From assembly GCF_963664555.1 (NCBI RefSeq), contig NZ_OY761461.1:992001-1056000 (forward strand): DNA of 64,000 bases, read 5' to 3'. Both the position numbers and the translations under genes were made by a program. Below are positions 8,281 to 17,165 of this stretch, piece by piece. The notes below the pieces were generated by a model. The model was not told where the DNA came from and did no database searches. It worked only from the letters and a program-made list of their open reading frames with translations. Numbering within the stretch: the first letter of the stretch is position 1; each line of letters begins with the position of its first letter. This DNA is from Labilibaculum sp. GTDB taxonomy: Bacteria; Bacteroidota; Bacteroidia; Bacteroidales; Marinifilaceae.

Positions 8281-8653
8281 AAAAAGGAAGATCATCTTCT
8301 TCTGGTGCAGGAGGAACATCCTCTGCTCTAAATTCCGGCATTTCAGGAACAGGAGAACCACCAGCTTGTACTTTTTCAATTCTCCATGCTTCAAGATTCG
8401 AAAAGTAGTTTACTTTTCCATCTTTTTCCCACTTGCGGCCACGAACATTAAAAGAAACTTTAATTTCTTCGTACAAAGAAACTGTTTCTAATAAATCGCA
8501 GCGATCTTGTGTTAGTTGAAATTTGATAAAATCATTCCATTCAGAATTTCTTTCATTTTCAACTTCAATAACAAATTCTCTTTTTTTGAAACGATCGCTG
8601 ATTGATTGAGTTTCCTCTTTCACGATCATCTTACCATTAATTTCAAAATTCAT
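8279..8653 (-). CDS. DUF3127 protein with SSB-like C-terminal tip
   Basis: A 124-residue protein of the DUF3127 family, common in Bacteroidota. The core (~1-95) looks like a small OB-type beta domain (K-R-E-F-V-I-E-V, W-N-D-F-I-K-F-Q-L-T-Q-D, E-I-K-V-S-F-N-V-R-G-R). It is followed by a Pro/Glu-rich linker and the tip E-E-D-D-L-P-F. That tip closely matches the C-terminal peptide of single-stranded DNA-binding proteins (D-D-x-P-F), which docks onto DNA-repair enzymes. A DNA- or repair-related role is therefore inferred. It lies 20 bp after ppiB on the same strand and is probably cotranscribed. Confidence 0.82.
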   Translation of the reverse strand: MNFEINGKMIVKEETQSISDRFKKREFVIEVENERNSEWNDFIKFQLTQDRCDLLETVSLYEEIKVSFNVRGRKWEKDGKVNYFSNLEAWRIEKVQAGGSPVPEMPEFRAEDVPPAPEEDDLPF

Positions 8654-8673
8654 AATGTTCTGTATATTTTGTA

Positions 8674-9111
8674 TTATTCTTTTACGATCACAATTTTATC
8701 AATGCTATCACCTGCACGAATTGCATCAATAACCTCTAATCCTTCAACCACTTTGCCAAAACATGTATGTTGGCGATCTAAATGGGAAGTATTTTCGCGA
8801 CCGTGGCAAATAAAAAATTGCGATCCGCCAGTATTTCTTCCGGCATGAGCCATTGATAATACGCCCCTGTCGTGATATTGATTTTCGCCATTCAATTCAC
8901 AATTGATTGAGTAACCTGGTCCGCCGGCACCAGTACCGTCAGGACAACCACCTTGAATTACAAAACTAGGAATAACTCTGTGAAAAGTCAGGCCGTCATA
9001 AAATCCAGATTCTGATAGATTAACAAAATTTTCAACAGTTTTTGGAGCATCATTCTCAAAGAATTCTACTTTCATAACTCCTTTTTCGGTATGAATTTCT
9101 GCGTGCATCAT
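8674..9111 (-). CDS. ppiB: Cyclophilin-type peptidyl-prolyl isomerase, cytosolic
   Basis: A 145-residue single-domain cyclophilin without a signal peptide. It has the family motifs F-H-R-V-I-P-S-F-V-I-Q-G-G, G-T-G-A-G-G-P-G-Y and L-S-M-A-H-A-G-R-N-T-G-G-S-Q-F-F-I, which contain the active-site Arg, Phe and Gln. The enzyme catalyses cis-trans isomerisation of proline peptide bonds during folding. Two adjacent ATGs (9111 and 9108) are both possible starts. The DUF3127 gene follows after 20 bp. Confidence 0.92.
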   Translation of the reverse strand: MMHAEIHTEKGVMKVEFFENDAPKTVENFVNLSESGFYDGLTFHRVIPSFVIQGGCPDGTGAGGPGYSINCELNGENQYHDRGVLSMAHAGRNTGGSQFFICHGRENTSHLDRQHTCFGKVVEGLEVIDAIRAGDSIDKIVIVKE

Positions 9112-9461
9112 TTTTATTTGTTTTAAATTATTTCAATTTTAGTGTCAAAAGGAGAATTCCGACTCATTAATTCGCTTACACAAGAATATTGAGAAGTAAT
9201 TGGTTCCATTTGTAAAAGTCTGGTTTTTATAAAGCAGAAGGATGTGTTTTGTTAAAGCACTAGTTGTAAGTGCATTTAAATAAAAAGAATCCATTCTTCT
9301 AAAAACAAGATTTTAAATTTACAACAATGCAATCGCAGTTGCAAAAGAATGCAAATCTAAAAAAAGATTCTTTGCCAAAAAAGAAAAAAGAACCCCTTTT
9401 GGAAAACTCCAAAAGGGGCAATTGCTTTTAATAAGTTGTACTAATTAATTGGATTTATTAA
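9112..9461. other. Intergenic region with promoter of ppiB and FKBP terminator
   Basis: This 350-bp stretch must hold the ppiB promoter (minus strand) and carries the terminator of the FKBP operon near 9393-9418. I see no additional gene. Confidence 0.5.
9393..9418 (-). terminator. Intrinsic terminator of the FKBP operon
   Basis: An 11-bp stem CCCCTTTTGGA (9393-9403) / TCCAAAAGGGG (9408-9418) with a 4-base loop. On the minus strand it runs into TTCTTTTTTCTT, about 45 bp after the last FKBP gene. Confidence 0.88.
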
Positions 9462-10163
9462 TTAGTTTTTTGTTTCGTCTTTTATGATATCCAACAATTC
9501 AACTTCGAAAATTAAAGTTTCGTTTGCTTTAATATCAGCACCCATTGCACGTGGACCGTAAGCAAGATTCGAAGGAATAAATAATTCCCATTTAGAACCT
9601 ACAGGCATTAATTGTAATGCTTCAGTCCATCCTTTAATTACACGGTTAGCCGCAAATGTAGCTGGTTCGTTTCTTTTGTAAGAAGAGTCAAATTCTTTCC
9701 CGTCAATAGTTGTTCCCTTGTAGTGAACTGAAACTTTATCCGTAGCAAGAGGTTTAGCACCTTCTCCTTCGTTGATGATTCGGTATTGTAAGCCACTTTC
9801 AGTTACTACGATACCTTCTTTTGATTTGTTTTCTTCTAAGAATTTTTGACCTTTAGCTAAGTTTTCAGCTCCAATTTTTTCCTGAAGACCTTTGATGTAA
9901 TTGTTGATAACTGCATTTCCTTTTTGAGGATCAATTACCAATGAATCTTTGTCAAGAGAAGCATACAATGCAGCCAAAAGAACTTCTTCGTTCAAATTAG
10001 TAAGCCCGTTACGCTCAAGGTTAGTACCAAAACTAGCACCTAAACTATAACTTACAGAGTCAAGTTCGTTGTTTAGAGCAACACTTTTATTTCTTTTTTG
10101 ATTACAAGAAGCCAATGTTATTAGTCCAAGACCTAGTACAATAGATAATACTTTTAGTTTCAT
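9462..10163 (-). CDS. FKBP-type peptidyl-prolyl isomerase lipoprotein
   Basis: A 233-residue protein with a lipoprotein signal (L-I-T-L-A-S-C, lipid-anchored Cys20). An N-terminal dimerisation domain of the FkpA/Mip type (~25-115) precedes a C-terminal FKBP domain: V-S-V-H-Y-K-G-T-T-I-D-G-K-E-F-D-S-S-Y, V-I-K-G-W-T-E-A-L-Q-L-M-P-V-G-S-K-W and L-I-F-E-V-E-L-L-D-I. It should act as a periplasmic folding helper. It is the second gene of a pair with a cytosolic paralogue 29 bp upstream, so the operon covers both compartments. Confidence 0.92.
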   Translation of the reverse strand: MKLKVLSIVLGLGLITLASCNQKRNKSVALNNELDSVSYSLGASFGTNLERNGLTNLNEEVLLAALYASLDKDSLVIDPQKGNAVINNYIKGLQEKIGAENLAKGQKFLEENKSKEGIVVTESGLQYRIINEGEGAKPLATDKVSVHYKGTTIDGKEFDSSYKRNEPATFAANRVIKGWTEALQLMPVGSKWELFIPSNLAYGPRAMGADIKANETLIFEVELLDIIKDETKN

Positions 10164-10192
10164 TTTTTGGATTGTTATGGTTATAAATATAA

Positions 10193-10795
10193 TTATACGA
10201 TTTCAAGCAATTCAACTTCGAAAATTAAAGTTGTGTGTGGGCCGATAAGGTTTCCTGCACCCTGTGCACCATAAGCTAAGTCCGAAGGAACATATAGTTT
10301 CCATTTCGAACCTAAAGGCATTAACTGAAGGGCTTCAACCCAACCTCTGATAACTCCATTTACTGGAAATACGGCAGGTTCTCCTCTTTTAACAGAACTA
10401 TCGAAAACTGTTCCATCAATTAAAGTTCCATGGTAGTGGCATTTAACACTATCAGTTCCTTTTGGAGTGTCTCCATTTCCTTCTGTGATAATTTCGTATT
10501 GCAGTCCACTTTCAAGACTTACAACGCCTTCTTTTTTAGAGTTTTCTTCTAAAAATTTTGTTCCTGCTTCCACTGCTTTTCCAGCTTGTTCTTCTTGCAA
10601 TTTTCCAAAAAACTCCTGAAGAATACCATTCGCCTCTTCCGGAGATAGTTCCGGCATTTTTCCATTAAACGCAGCATCTAAAGCTTCCATAAATGGCTCG
10701 ACACTAATTGTTTTAACTCCTGAAGTTATTAAATTACTTGCGATGCTTAATCCAAGGCAATAGCTTACCTTATCTTGTTCTTCTGTGTACTTCAT
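10193..10795 (-). CDS. FKBP-type peptidyl-prolyl isomerase, no signal peptide
   Basis: A 200-residue FklB-like protein, paralogous to the next gene but starting directly with M-K-Y-T-E-E-Q-D-K-V-S-Y and lacking a signal peptide or lipobox, so probably cytosolic. An N-terminal FKBP-N dimerisation helix region (~1-90) is followed by the FKBP domain with C-H-Y-H-G-T-L-I-D-G-T-V-F-D-S-S, V-I-R-G-W-V-E-A-L-Q-L-M-P-L-G-S-K-W and L-I-F-E-V-E-L-L-E-I-V. It is the first gene of a two-gene operon. The pair probably arose by tandem duplication followed by loss or gain of the export signal. Confidence 0.9.
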   Translation of the reverse strand: MKYTEEQDKVSYCLGLSIASNLITSGVKTISVEPFMEALDAAFNGKMPELSPEEANGILQEFFGKLQEEQAGKAVEAGTKFLEENSKKEGVVSLESGLQYEIITEGNGDTPKGTDSVKCHYHGTLIDGTVFDSSVKRGEPAVFPVNGVIRGWVEALQLMPLGSKWKLYVPSDLAYGAQGAGNLIGPHTTLIFEVELLEIV

Positions 10796-10946
10796 TCGGG
10801 TATTGTAAATTTAATTATAATAATTCAATTGTATTTATGATCAGCAAAATCATAAGAATCGTCTAAGGTAAAACTTTTCTCTCAGAATATCGAAAATCAA
10901 CTTGTAATTAACCTTTTTTTGCATTTGCCTTTCAACAAAAAGATCT

Positions 10947-11642
10947 TTATTCAATCATCTGTTTTGTATTGAAACATGTCTTTTTTGCGCGCAGCATTTG
11001 TCTTTTGCCAGGTGGGCCAGGCATGCGTTTTACATCAAATCCAGCACCTCTCAGAGCTTGTTTTATGATGCCTTTTGTAGAGTAGGTTGTTAAAATTCCA
11101 TCTTCATTTAGGTGATTGTACAGTTTTTCAAAAATATCCTGAGTCCATAAATCGGGCTGAATATCAGGAGCAAAGGCATCAAAATAGATGAGATCATACG
11201 TGGCTGGGAAAATATATTTCCGGAGATCGCCCTGCAGTTTATTAAGAGTAAAGAATTTTGTGATTTCAACGTTCTGATTCCATTCCGACTGGTGCAATTT
11301 GAAAAAAACATCTTTGTCTGATCCTTCTATTTGATCGGTGTAATTCAAACATTGAATGTGTTCTTCTTTTATCGGATACAATTCTATTGAATGGTAGATT
11401 ACGGTTCTTTTTTGTTTTTCGGCTTCAATAAGAGTGAGGAAGCAGTTTAGTCCTGTTCCAAAACCAATTTCTAAAATATGAATTGGATTTTGTCCGCAAA
11501 AATTGAAGCCGGCATTTAAATACACATGCATAGCCTCTTGAATGGCACCATGAGTAGAATGGTAATGCTCATTTAATTCTGGAACAAAGAGGGTATGAGA
11601 ACCATCTTCAGTTATTTTAAGTTCTCTTTTAAAATTCTTCAT
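10947..11642 (-). CDS. mnmD: tRNA 5-methylaminomethyl-2-thiouridine methyltransferase MnmD
   Basis: A 231-residue stand-alone version of the methyltransferase half of MnmC. It has the SAM-binding glycine motif I-L-E-I-G-F-G-T-G-L-N-C-F and the I-Y-F-D-A-F-A-P-D-I-Q-P-D-L-W stretch that identifies the family. It carries out the last methylation in mnm5s2U34 synthesis in tRNA anticodons. No FAD-oxidoreductase (MnmC1) half is attached, as is normal in Bacteroidota. Its start lies 14 bp inside the upstream MATE gene, so translation of the two is probably coupled. Confidence 0.87.
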   Translation of the reverse strand: MKNFKRELKITEDGSHTLFVPELNEHYHSTHGAIQEAMHVYLNAGFNFCGQNPIHILEIGFGTGLNCFLTLIEAEKQKRTVIYHSIELYPIKEEHIQCLNYTDQIEGSDKDVFFKLHQSEWNQNVEITKFFTLNKLQGDLRKYIFPATYDLIYFDAFAPDIQPDLWTQDIFEKLYNHLNEDGILTTYSTKGIIKQALRGAGFDVKRMPGPPGKRQMLRAKKTCFNTKQMIE

Positions 11643-13134
11643 TCTCGAGTGGATTAATGATTGTAGAGGATTGGCGTAATCGGCTTGGAATTATTCTAAT
11701 CCATAAACGTTTTAAAGGTATGGGAGACAAGTTTTCGGGATGGTTGTTTAGCAAAATCAAGAACCATAAAAATAAAATACTTCCTTTCAATACGCTGCTA
11801 ATGGTTAATCCCCACCAAACACCTGTTGCCGAAACGGACTCAGAATTTATCCAGTTCTGAAATTCAGGCAAGTAATCAACTAAAGTGTAACTTAATAAAT
11901 AGGCAAAAGGAATTCGTAACAGGTTTCCTAGAATTCCAACTATTGCAGGAGGAACTGCTCTTCCTATTCCGTTAAAGGCTCCAGTTGCTGTAATTTCAAC
12001 ACACATAAATACCTGCGAGAAACCTAGGATGATTAGATAGACAATTCCCATTTTTGCTACATCATTTTCACTGTTGTTTATAAACAATCCGAAAATGTGG
12101 TCTCCGGCAAAAAAGAAGAGAAGGGTACTGATCAATCCAATAAAACCTGCAATTCCTATAGTGATAAAAAATCCTTTTTGTATTCGTTCCCATTTATTGG
12201 CACCGTAATTTTGCCCTGTAAATGTTCCCAATGCGGTTGAGAAGCCCGATGCAGTCATCCATGATAGTGCTTCTATTTGTGATCCTATCGATTGAACAGA
12301 AAAAGGAATTGAATTTCCGTGAGCAATATTGTTAATTATTCGTGCCAAAACCATAGCAATAATGGCAAAGCAAGCGGATTGAAGTGCAACAGGACCACCT
12401 ACTTTTAGAATTGGCAGAAAGAATTCTTTTTGAATTTTCCCTAAATAGTTTTTGATTTGTAATGGGTTTTCCTTGATATACAAGTAGTATATAAATAGTA
12501 GAAAAACACTTAGCTGAGAAATTACAGTCGCGATTCCTGCACCTTCGGCACCCATGCCTGGAATACTTCCCCAACCAAAAATAAGAATTGGATCGAGTAT
12601 CATATTTATAATCAAGCCGGAGGCATTGATCCAAAATGAGGTTTTGGTATTGCCAACTCCATTATAAATACCAGCCATAGTGATGTTGGAATAGGTAAAT
12701 GGCATTCCAACGGCAATTATCCGAAGGTATTTGAAGGCAGTCTCGTTTACAAATTCACTTTTAATATTAAAAAGACCTACAATAGGGTCGGCAAATATCC
12801 ATACTGATAAAGCAAATCCAATGGAGATAATAAAAGATAAACTGAACGCGTTTTTTGCAAATGATTGTGCCCGTTCAAGATTTTTACTTCCTATTGATTG
12901 TGAAATTCCTACTTCAGCACCAATTTTGGTAATAAAGAGGAGTGATGAACCAAACCAAACCAGATAAAGAGCAATTCCAACAGCACTTACAGTTTCGCTT
13001 CCAACTTGTCCCAACCACGCCATATCCGTCATGTTGTATGCCATTTGCACAAATGAGGTGGCAATTATTGGAATAGCCAGTTTTATAATTTGAGGAAAAA
13101 TTTTTCCTCTGGTAAGATCTTTAATTTGGTTCAC
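11629..13134 (-). CDS. MATE family multidrug/sodium antiporter
   Basis: A 501-residue membrane protein with about twelve hydrophobic helices in two related halves, each opening with the MATE pattern (I-I-K-L-A-I-P-I-I-A-T-S-F-V-Q-M-A-Y-N-M-T-D near the N-terminus and V-G-G-P-V-A-L-Q-S-A-C-F-A at ~245). MATE proteins export cationic drugs or metabolites in exchange for Na+ or H+. The substrate cannot be inferred. It overlaps mnmD by 14 bp downstream and is divergent from dinB. Confidence 0.9.
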   Translation of the reverse strand: MNQIKDLTRGKIFPQIIKLAIPIIATSFVQMAYNMTDMAWLGQVGSETVSAVGIALYLVWFGSSLLFITKIGAEVGISQSIGSKNLERAQSFAKNAFSLSFIISIGFALSVWIFADPIVGLFNIKSEFVNETAFKYLRIIAVGMPFTYSNITMAGIYNGVGNTKTSFWINASGLIINMILDPILIFGWGSIPGMGAEGAGIATVISQLSVFLLFIYYLYIKENPLQIKNYLGKIQKEFFLPILKVGGPVALQSACFAIIAMVLARIINNIAHGNSIPFSVQSIGSQIEALSWMTASGFSTALGTFTGQNYGANKWERIQKGFFITIGIAGFIGLISTLLFFFAGDHIFGLFINNSENDVAKMGIVYLIILGFSQVFMCVEITATGAFNGIGRAVPPAIVGILGNLLRIPFAYLLSYTLVDYLPEFQNWINSESVSATGVWWGLTISSVLKGSILFLWFLILLNNHPENLSPIPLKRLWIRIIPSRLRQSSTIINPLENEEF

Positions 13135-13299
13135 TTTACTTATTTTGGTTCTTACAGGAACGGGTTTGGTTGTATTTATTCCCTATTTTCGCAAAGTGTT
13201 GAATAGGAAATATGAATTGATTAGCTTTTTTAAGGCGTGTAAAATTACAAAAATTGAAACGATTATTTTTTAAATTGTTTCTGGATATTTGAATTGAAA

Positions 13300-14367
13300 A
13301 TGGAAGAGGAATATCGCAAAATAATTCACGTTGATATGGATGCTTTTTTTGCCTCGGTAGAGCAGAAGGATAATCCCGAACTTCGAAACAAACCAATTGC
13401 GGTTGGGGGATCCGGAGACAGGGGAGTTGTTGCTGCTGCCAGTTACGAAGCGAGAAAATTCGGTGTGTGTTCTGCAATGCCTTCTTCTATCGCGAAAAGG
13501 AGATGCCCAAATTTGATTTTTGTAAAGGGCAGGCATGACCGATACAAAGAAGTTTCGAAGCAAATTATGAGTATTTTTCATGAATTCACCGATTTGGTAG
13601 AGCCTATTTCTATTGATGAAGCTTTTTTAGATGTTACTCACAACAAGAAAAATCTGCCTTCTGCGAGTTTGATTGCCAAAGAGATTAAGGAAAGAATTAA
13701 GGAGGTGACTGGTTTAACGGCTTCGGCAGGAATATCAGTAAATAAGTTTTTGGCTAAAATTGCTTCCGATTATCAAAAGCCTGATGGTTTATTTGTTATT
13801 CCTCCTAAAGATGTTGAGCAGTTTATTGAGCAGTTATCAATTGATAAGTTTTTTGGAGTTGGAAAGGTTACTGCTGATAAAATGCATCAGTTGGGTATAT
13901 TCAGAGGGAAAGATTTGAAGGAGAGAAGCCTTGCCGAATTGACTCGTGTGTTTGGAAAAGCCGGAGTTTACTACTTTCAAATAGCACAAGGGATTGATAA
14001 CCGTCCGGTGAATCCCAACCGGGTTCGTAAATCGGTGAGTACTGAGCATACATTTCATGCCGATTTATCGAATAAAGATTTGATCAGAAAAGACATGATT
14101 GCAACTGCAGAAGATTTGCTGCGCCGATTAAAGAAGAGTGGTTTTAGAGGAAGGACTTTAAGTTTAAAAGTGAAATACAGTAGTTTTGAACAGGTAACAA
14201 GAAGTAAAACCATTCTGCAGGAATTGAATCGGTTGGATCAAATTCTTAATCTGGCAAACGAATTGTTAAACCAAATTGAACTGAAAGAAAGCATTCGACT
14301 GCTGGGTTTAACTGTTTCCAATCAAATCAATTTTTCTGAACCTCAGCAATTAACCTTAGATTTTTGA
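13300..14367 (+). CDS. dinB: DNA polymerase IV (Y-family translesion polymerase)
   Basis: A 355-residue DinB polymerase. The catalytic carboxylates are visible in V-D-M-D-A-F-F-A-S-V-E-Q and in I-S-I-D-E-A-F-L-D-V-T. The little-finger domain (~235-350) is present, and a C-terminal Q-Q-L-T-L-D-F resembles the clamp-binding motif (Q-L-x-L-F type). It replicates past damaged bases at low fidelity. A TTG two codons upstream is in frame, but the ATG at 13300 is preferred. No LexA-type box was recognised in the divergent promoter region shared with the MATE gene. Confidence 0.93.
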   Translation: MEEEYRKIIHVDMDAFFASVEQKDNPELRNKPIAVGGSGDRGVVAAASYEARKFGVCSAMPSSIAKRRCPNLIFVKGRHDRYKEVSKQIMSIFHEFTDLVEPISIDEAFLDVTHNKKNLPSASLIAKEIKERIKEVTGLTASAGISVNKFLAKIASDYQKPDGLFVIPPKDVEQFIEQLSIDKFFGVGKVTADKMHQLGIFRGKDLKERSLAELTRVFGKAGVYYFQIAQGIDNRPVNPNRVRKSVSTEHTFHADLSNKDLIRKDMIATAEDLLRRLKKSGFRGRTLSLKVKYSSFEQVTRSKTILQELNRLDQILNLANELLNQIELKESIRLLGLTVSNQINFSEPQQLTLDF

Positions 14368-14470
14368 TTAATTCAGATTTATATAATATAGAAATCAAGC
14401 TATTTTTATAATTTTACATTCCCTTAAAAAGGACAAGGGTGTGTTTAATCACTCTTTCATCTGTTTTCAC

Positions 14471-15253
14471 ATGAAATTATATTTTAATAACTCAATTAGG
14501 ATACTATTCTTACTGCTGATCTTTTCAGGTTGTTCTGTAAGCAGTAAGATTAATATGCCTGATCATCAACAGAATTACACGATTGATTCGGTAATGGATT
14601 CTTATTCGCAAAAGGATACTGCTTTCGTGCACGTAATTGAGGGCTTTAAATCTCAGCTCGACGGCGAAATGAATGCGGTTATTTCTATTTCTGAAGAAGA
14701 AATGATTGTTGGCAAGCCGGAGAGTAAATTGTCTAATTATATTGCCGATGCCATGCTTGCTATCGGGAAAGAATACTGTGCGGAAAATCAATTGTCTCAC
14801 TCTGTTGATTTGTCAATAATGAATCAGGGGGGAATTCGAACAGGTATGCCTAAAGGGGAAATAACAACCGGACGGATTTTTGAAATGCTGCCTTTTAAAA
14901 ATAAATTGGTGATTGTTGGAATGAAAGGGCACGACTTAATGAAACTTTTAAATCAGGTTGCCGGATTTGGTGGTGAAGGCATTAGCGGTGTGAAAATGGG
15001 AATCAAGGATAAACAAGCGGTTGATGTTCTTGTTAATGGAATATCAGTTGATTTGGAAAAGACATATCACATTTTATCAATAGATTATTTGGTGAATGGC
15101 GGAGGCGGTTTGTCTGCTTTTGAAAACAGAGAAACCTTCAGGCATATGCATAAAAAATTACGTGCAGAGGTAATCAGATACATTAGTGAAAAAGATAAAA
15201 AAGGAGAACATATTTCCGCGAAATTAGATGGGAGGATTTACCATGTGGAATAG
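14471..15253 (+). CDS. 5'-nucleotidase C-terminal domain lipoprotein (split UshA-like, part 1)
   Basis: A 260-residue lipoprotein (signal with lipobox L-I-F-S-G-C) that contains only the 5'-nucleotidase C-terminal substrate-binding domain: S-K-L-S-N-Y-I-A-D-A-M-L, D-L-S-I-M-N-Q-G-G-I-R-T-G-M-P-K-G-E-I-T-T-G and V-N-G-G-G-G-L-S-A-F. In UshA-type enzymes this domain follows the phosphoesterase domain in one chain. Here it is a separate gene placed before its partner. The start is taken at the ATG at 14471, which gives a normal signal peptide, rather than the in-frame ATG at 14441. It overlaps the next gene by 11 bp. Confidence 0.86.
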   Translation: MKLYFNNSIRILFLLLIFSGCSVSSKINMPDHQQNYTIDSVMDSYSQKDTAFVHVIEGFKSQLDGEMNAVISISEEEMIVGKPESKLSNYIADAMLAIGKEYCAENQLSHSVDLSIMNQGGIRTGMPKGEITTGRIFEMLPFKNKLVIVGMKGHDLMKLLNQVAGFGGEGISGVKMGIKDKQAVDVLVNGISVDLEKTYHILSIDYLVNGGGGLSAFENRETFRHMHKKLRAEVIRYISEKDKKGEHISAKLDGRIYHVE

Positions 15254-16175
15254 ACGGGATTTTTTGAAAAACATCAGTGTGGCAGGTTTGTTTTTAGGAA
15301 CAGGAATTGTTCCCAAGCTAGTTGCTGCCAAGAAGAACGGATTGCAGAAAATAACGGTTCTTCATACCAACGATCTGCACAGCCGTATTGAACCTTTTCC
15401 AAAGGGCGATCCTGAATTTGGTGGCTTGGGAGGTTTTGCAAGAATTCATGCATTGGTTCAAAAAATCAGAAAAGAAGAAGAATTGGTTTTGTTATTTGAT
15501 GCGGGAGATGTATTTCAGGGGACACCATACTTTAACTTTTTTAAAGGCGAGGCTGAATTTAAATTGATGTCGAAAATTGGTTACGACGCCGGAACTTTAG
15601 GTAACCATGAGTTTGATAATGGTATTGATGGACTTTCAAGTCGGTTGAAGCACCTTAATTTTCCATTGCTAAATGCGAACTATGATTTTTCTGAAACCGA
15701 ATTGGATGGTCAAATCCCAGCTTATAAAATAATTGATAAAGGAGATTTTAGGATTGGTGTTTTTGGTCTGGGAGTAAATTTAGACGGTTATGTGGAGCCA
15801 AAAAACAGAGGCTCTATCTCTTATGTTGATCCTGTTGATGTTACCGAGAAAATGGTTCGTATTTTAAAGGATGAAAATGCATGCGATTTGGTTATTTGTC
15901 TTTCTCATTTAGGATTAAAGAATGATTTGGGTTTTGATTGTGATGTTAATTTAGCCAGAAAAACCCGAGGTGTTGATTTGATTGTAGGAGGACATACGCA
16001 TACCCTATTGGAAACACCGGAACGGATTCTGAATTTGGATGGTGAAGAGGTTCTGGTTAATCAAGTTGGATGGGCCGGTATTGCATTGGGAAGAATTGAT
16101 TTTTACATTGACAAGAGAAACAGAACCAAATTGGCATCTTCAAAACTTCTTTCTGTTAATGATGAATTGGTTTAA
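15243..16175 (+). CDS. Tat-exported metallophosphatase, 5'-nucleotidase N-terminal domain (split UshA-like, part 2)
   Basis: A 310-residue calcineurin-like phosphoesterase with a twin-arginine signal (N-R-R-D-F-L-K-N, then a hydrophobic stretch). Metal-binding motifs are V-L-H-T-N-D-L-H-S-R, F-D-A-G-D-V-F-Q-G, T-L-G-N-H-E-F-D-N-G and V-G-G-H-T-H-T-L. This is the catalytic half of a periplasmic nucleotidase; the substrate-binding half is the overlapping upstream gene. The ATG at 15243 is chosen because it puts the Arg pair in the right place. The two products probably assemble after export by different routes (Sec lipoprotein and Tat). Confidence 0.88.
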   Translation: MWNRRDFLKNISVAGLFLGTGIVPKLVAAKKNGLQKITVLHTNDLHSRIEPFPKGDPEFGGLGGFARIHALVQKIRKEEELVLLFDAGDVFQGTPYFNFFKGEAEFKLMSKIGYDAGTLGNHEFDNGIDGLSSRLKHLNFPLLNANYDFSETELDGQIPAYKIIDKGDFRIGVFGLGVNLDGYVEPKNRGSISYVDPVDVTEKMVRILKDENACDLVICLSHLGLKNDLGFDCDVNLARKTRGVDLIVGGHTHTLLETPERILNLDGEEVLVNQVGWAGIALGRIDFYIDKRNRTKLASSKLLSVNDELV

Positions 16176-16212
16176 TTAAATATAATAATTGCAGCAAAAT
16201 TAGGTTAATAGT

Positions 16213-17115
16213 TTGTTGCTAAAATTCGTTACATTGAAAAATTCCAAGTTTAAATTAGATAAATCGAATTGGGCTTCGGTAGAAGGCTGGCTTTCAATAA
16301 TCGGGAATATATTGCTTTTTGGATTAAAGTACTGGGCTGGATTGGCCACGGGTTCCATTGCAATTATTGCTGATGCATGGCATACTTTGTCCGATAGCTT
16401 AAGTTCCGTAATTGTAATTGTTGGCGCTAAGATCTCGAAGAAGCCGGCGGATGAGGATCATCCCTTTGGTCATGGACGCGCCGATTTAATTAGTGCCTTT
16501 ATTATAGGAATCTTATTGCTCTTGGTGGCGTTCGATTTTATTATTGAATCCTATAACACCCTGCAAAGTCAGGAATCGTCGGAATTTGGAAGCATTGCTA
16601 TTGTTGTTATGATCGTGTCGGTGGTGACAAAGGAATTGTTGGCTCAATTTGCCTATTACGGAGCTAAAAAAACAAATTCCAAAGTGTTAAAAGCTGATGC
16701 ATGGCACCATAGAAGCGATGCAATATCTTCTTTGGTTATTTTGGTTGGAATATTTTTAGGTCCTTATTTTTGGTGGATTGACGGAGCTTTGGGAATGATA
16801 GTTGCTTTATTAATTGGACACGCAGCGTACGAAATTATTAGTGATTCTATTCATTCTTTATTGGGAGAAAGCCCTTCCGATACAATTATCAAGGAACTAA
16901 AACAGACCATTGAGAAAGTGTCTTTGTACAAATTAGAACCCCATCATTTTCATCTTCATGTATATGGGGATCATACAGAACTAACCTTTCACATATTGCT
17001 TCCACAGGATATGCCTATAAAAAAGGCTCACGATATTGCAACGGTGCTGGAAGCAGCTATTCTTGAAAAGTATGGTTATGTATCGACAATTCATATCGAA
17101 CCGCATTTGGATTAA
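16213..17115 (+). CDS. Cation diffusion facilitator (CDF) metal transporter
   Basis: A protein of about 300 residues with six predicted helices and a cytosolic C-terminal dimerisation domain. The two metal-binding H/D-x3-D sites are visible as A-D-A-W-H-T-L-S-D-S (helix II) and A-D-A-W-H-H-R-S-D-A (helix V), with D-H-P-F-G-H-G-R between. Family members export Zn2+, Fe2+ or related divalent cations by proton exchange. There is no ATG at a sensible place: the gene must start at a TTG, at 16213 or more likely 16234, which precedes K-N-S-K-F-K-L-D-K-S-N-W. Substrate metal is not determined. Confidence 0.86.
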   Translation: MLLKFVTLKNSKFKLDKSNWASVEGWLSIIGNILLFGLKYWAGLATGSIAIIADAWHTLSDSLSSVIVIVGAKISKKPADEDHPFGHGRADLISAFIIGILLLLVAFDFIIESYNTLQSQESSEFGSIAIVVMIVSVVTKELLAQFAYYGAKKTNSKVLKADAWHHRSDAISSLVILVGIFLGPYFWWIDGALGMIVALLIGHAAYEIISDSIHSLLGESPSDTIIKELKQTIEKVSLYKLEPHHFHLHVYGDHTELTFHILLPQDMPIKKAHDIATVLEAAILEKYGYVSTIHIEPHLD

Positions 17116-17165
17116 TCTGGTCCGGGTATTTGCGTTACACGTCGGAAGGCAGGTTTAAATTACAA

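Noticed and set aside
12332-12634. 100-residue frame within the MATE gene
   Set aside because: Same-strand shifted frame inside a well-supported transporter; composition is not protein-like.
13136-13581. Two overlapping minus-strand frames over the start of dinB
   Set aside because: Antisense to conserved polymerase motifs and no sensible protein features.
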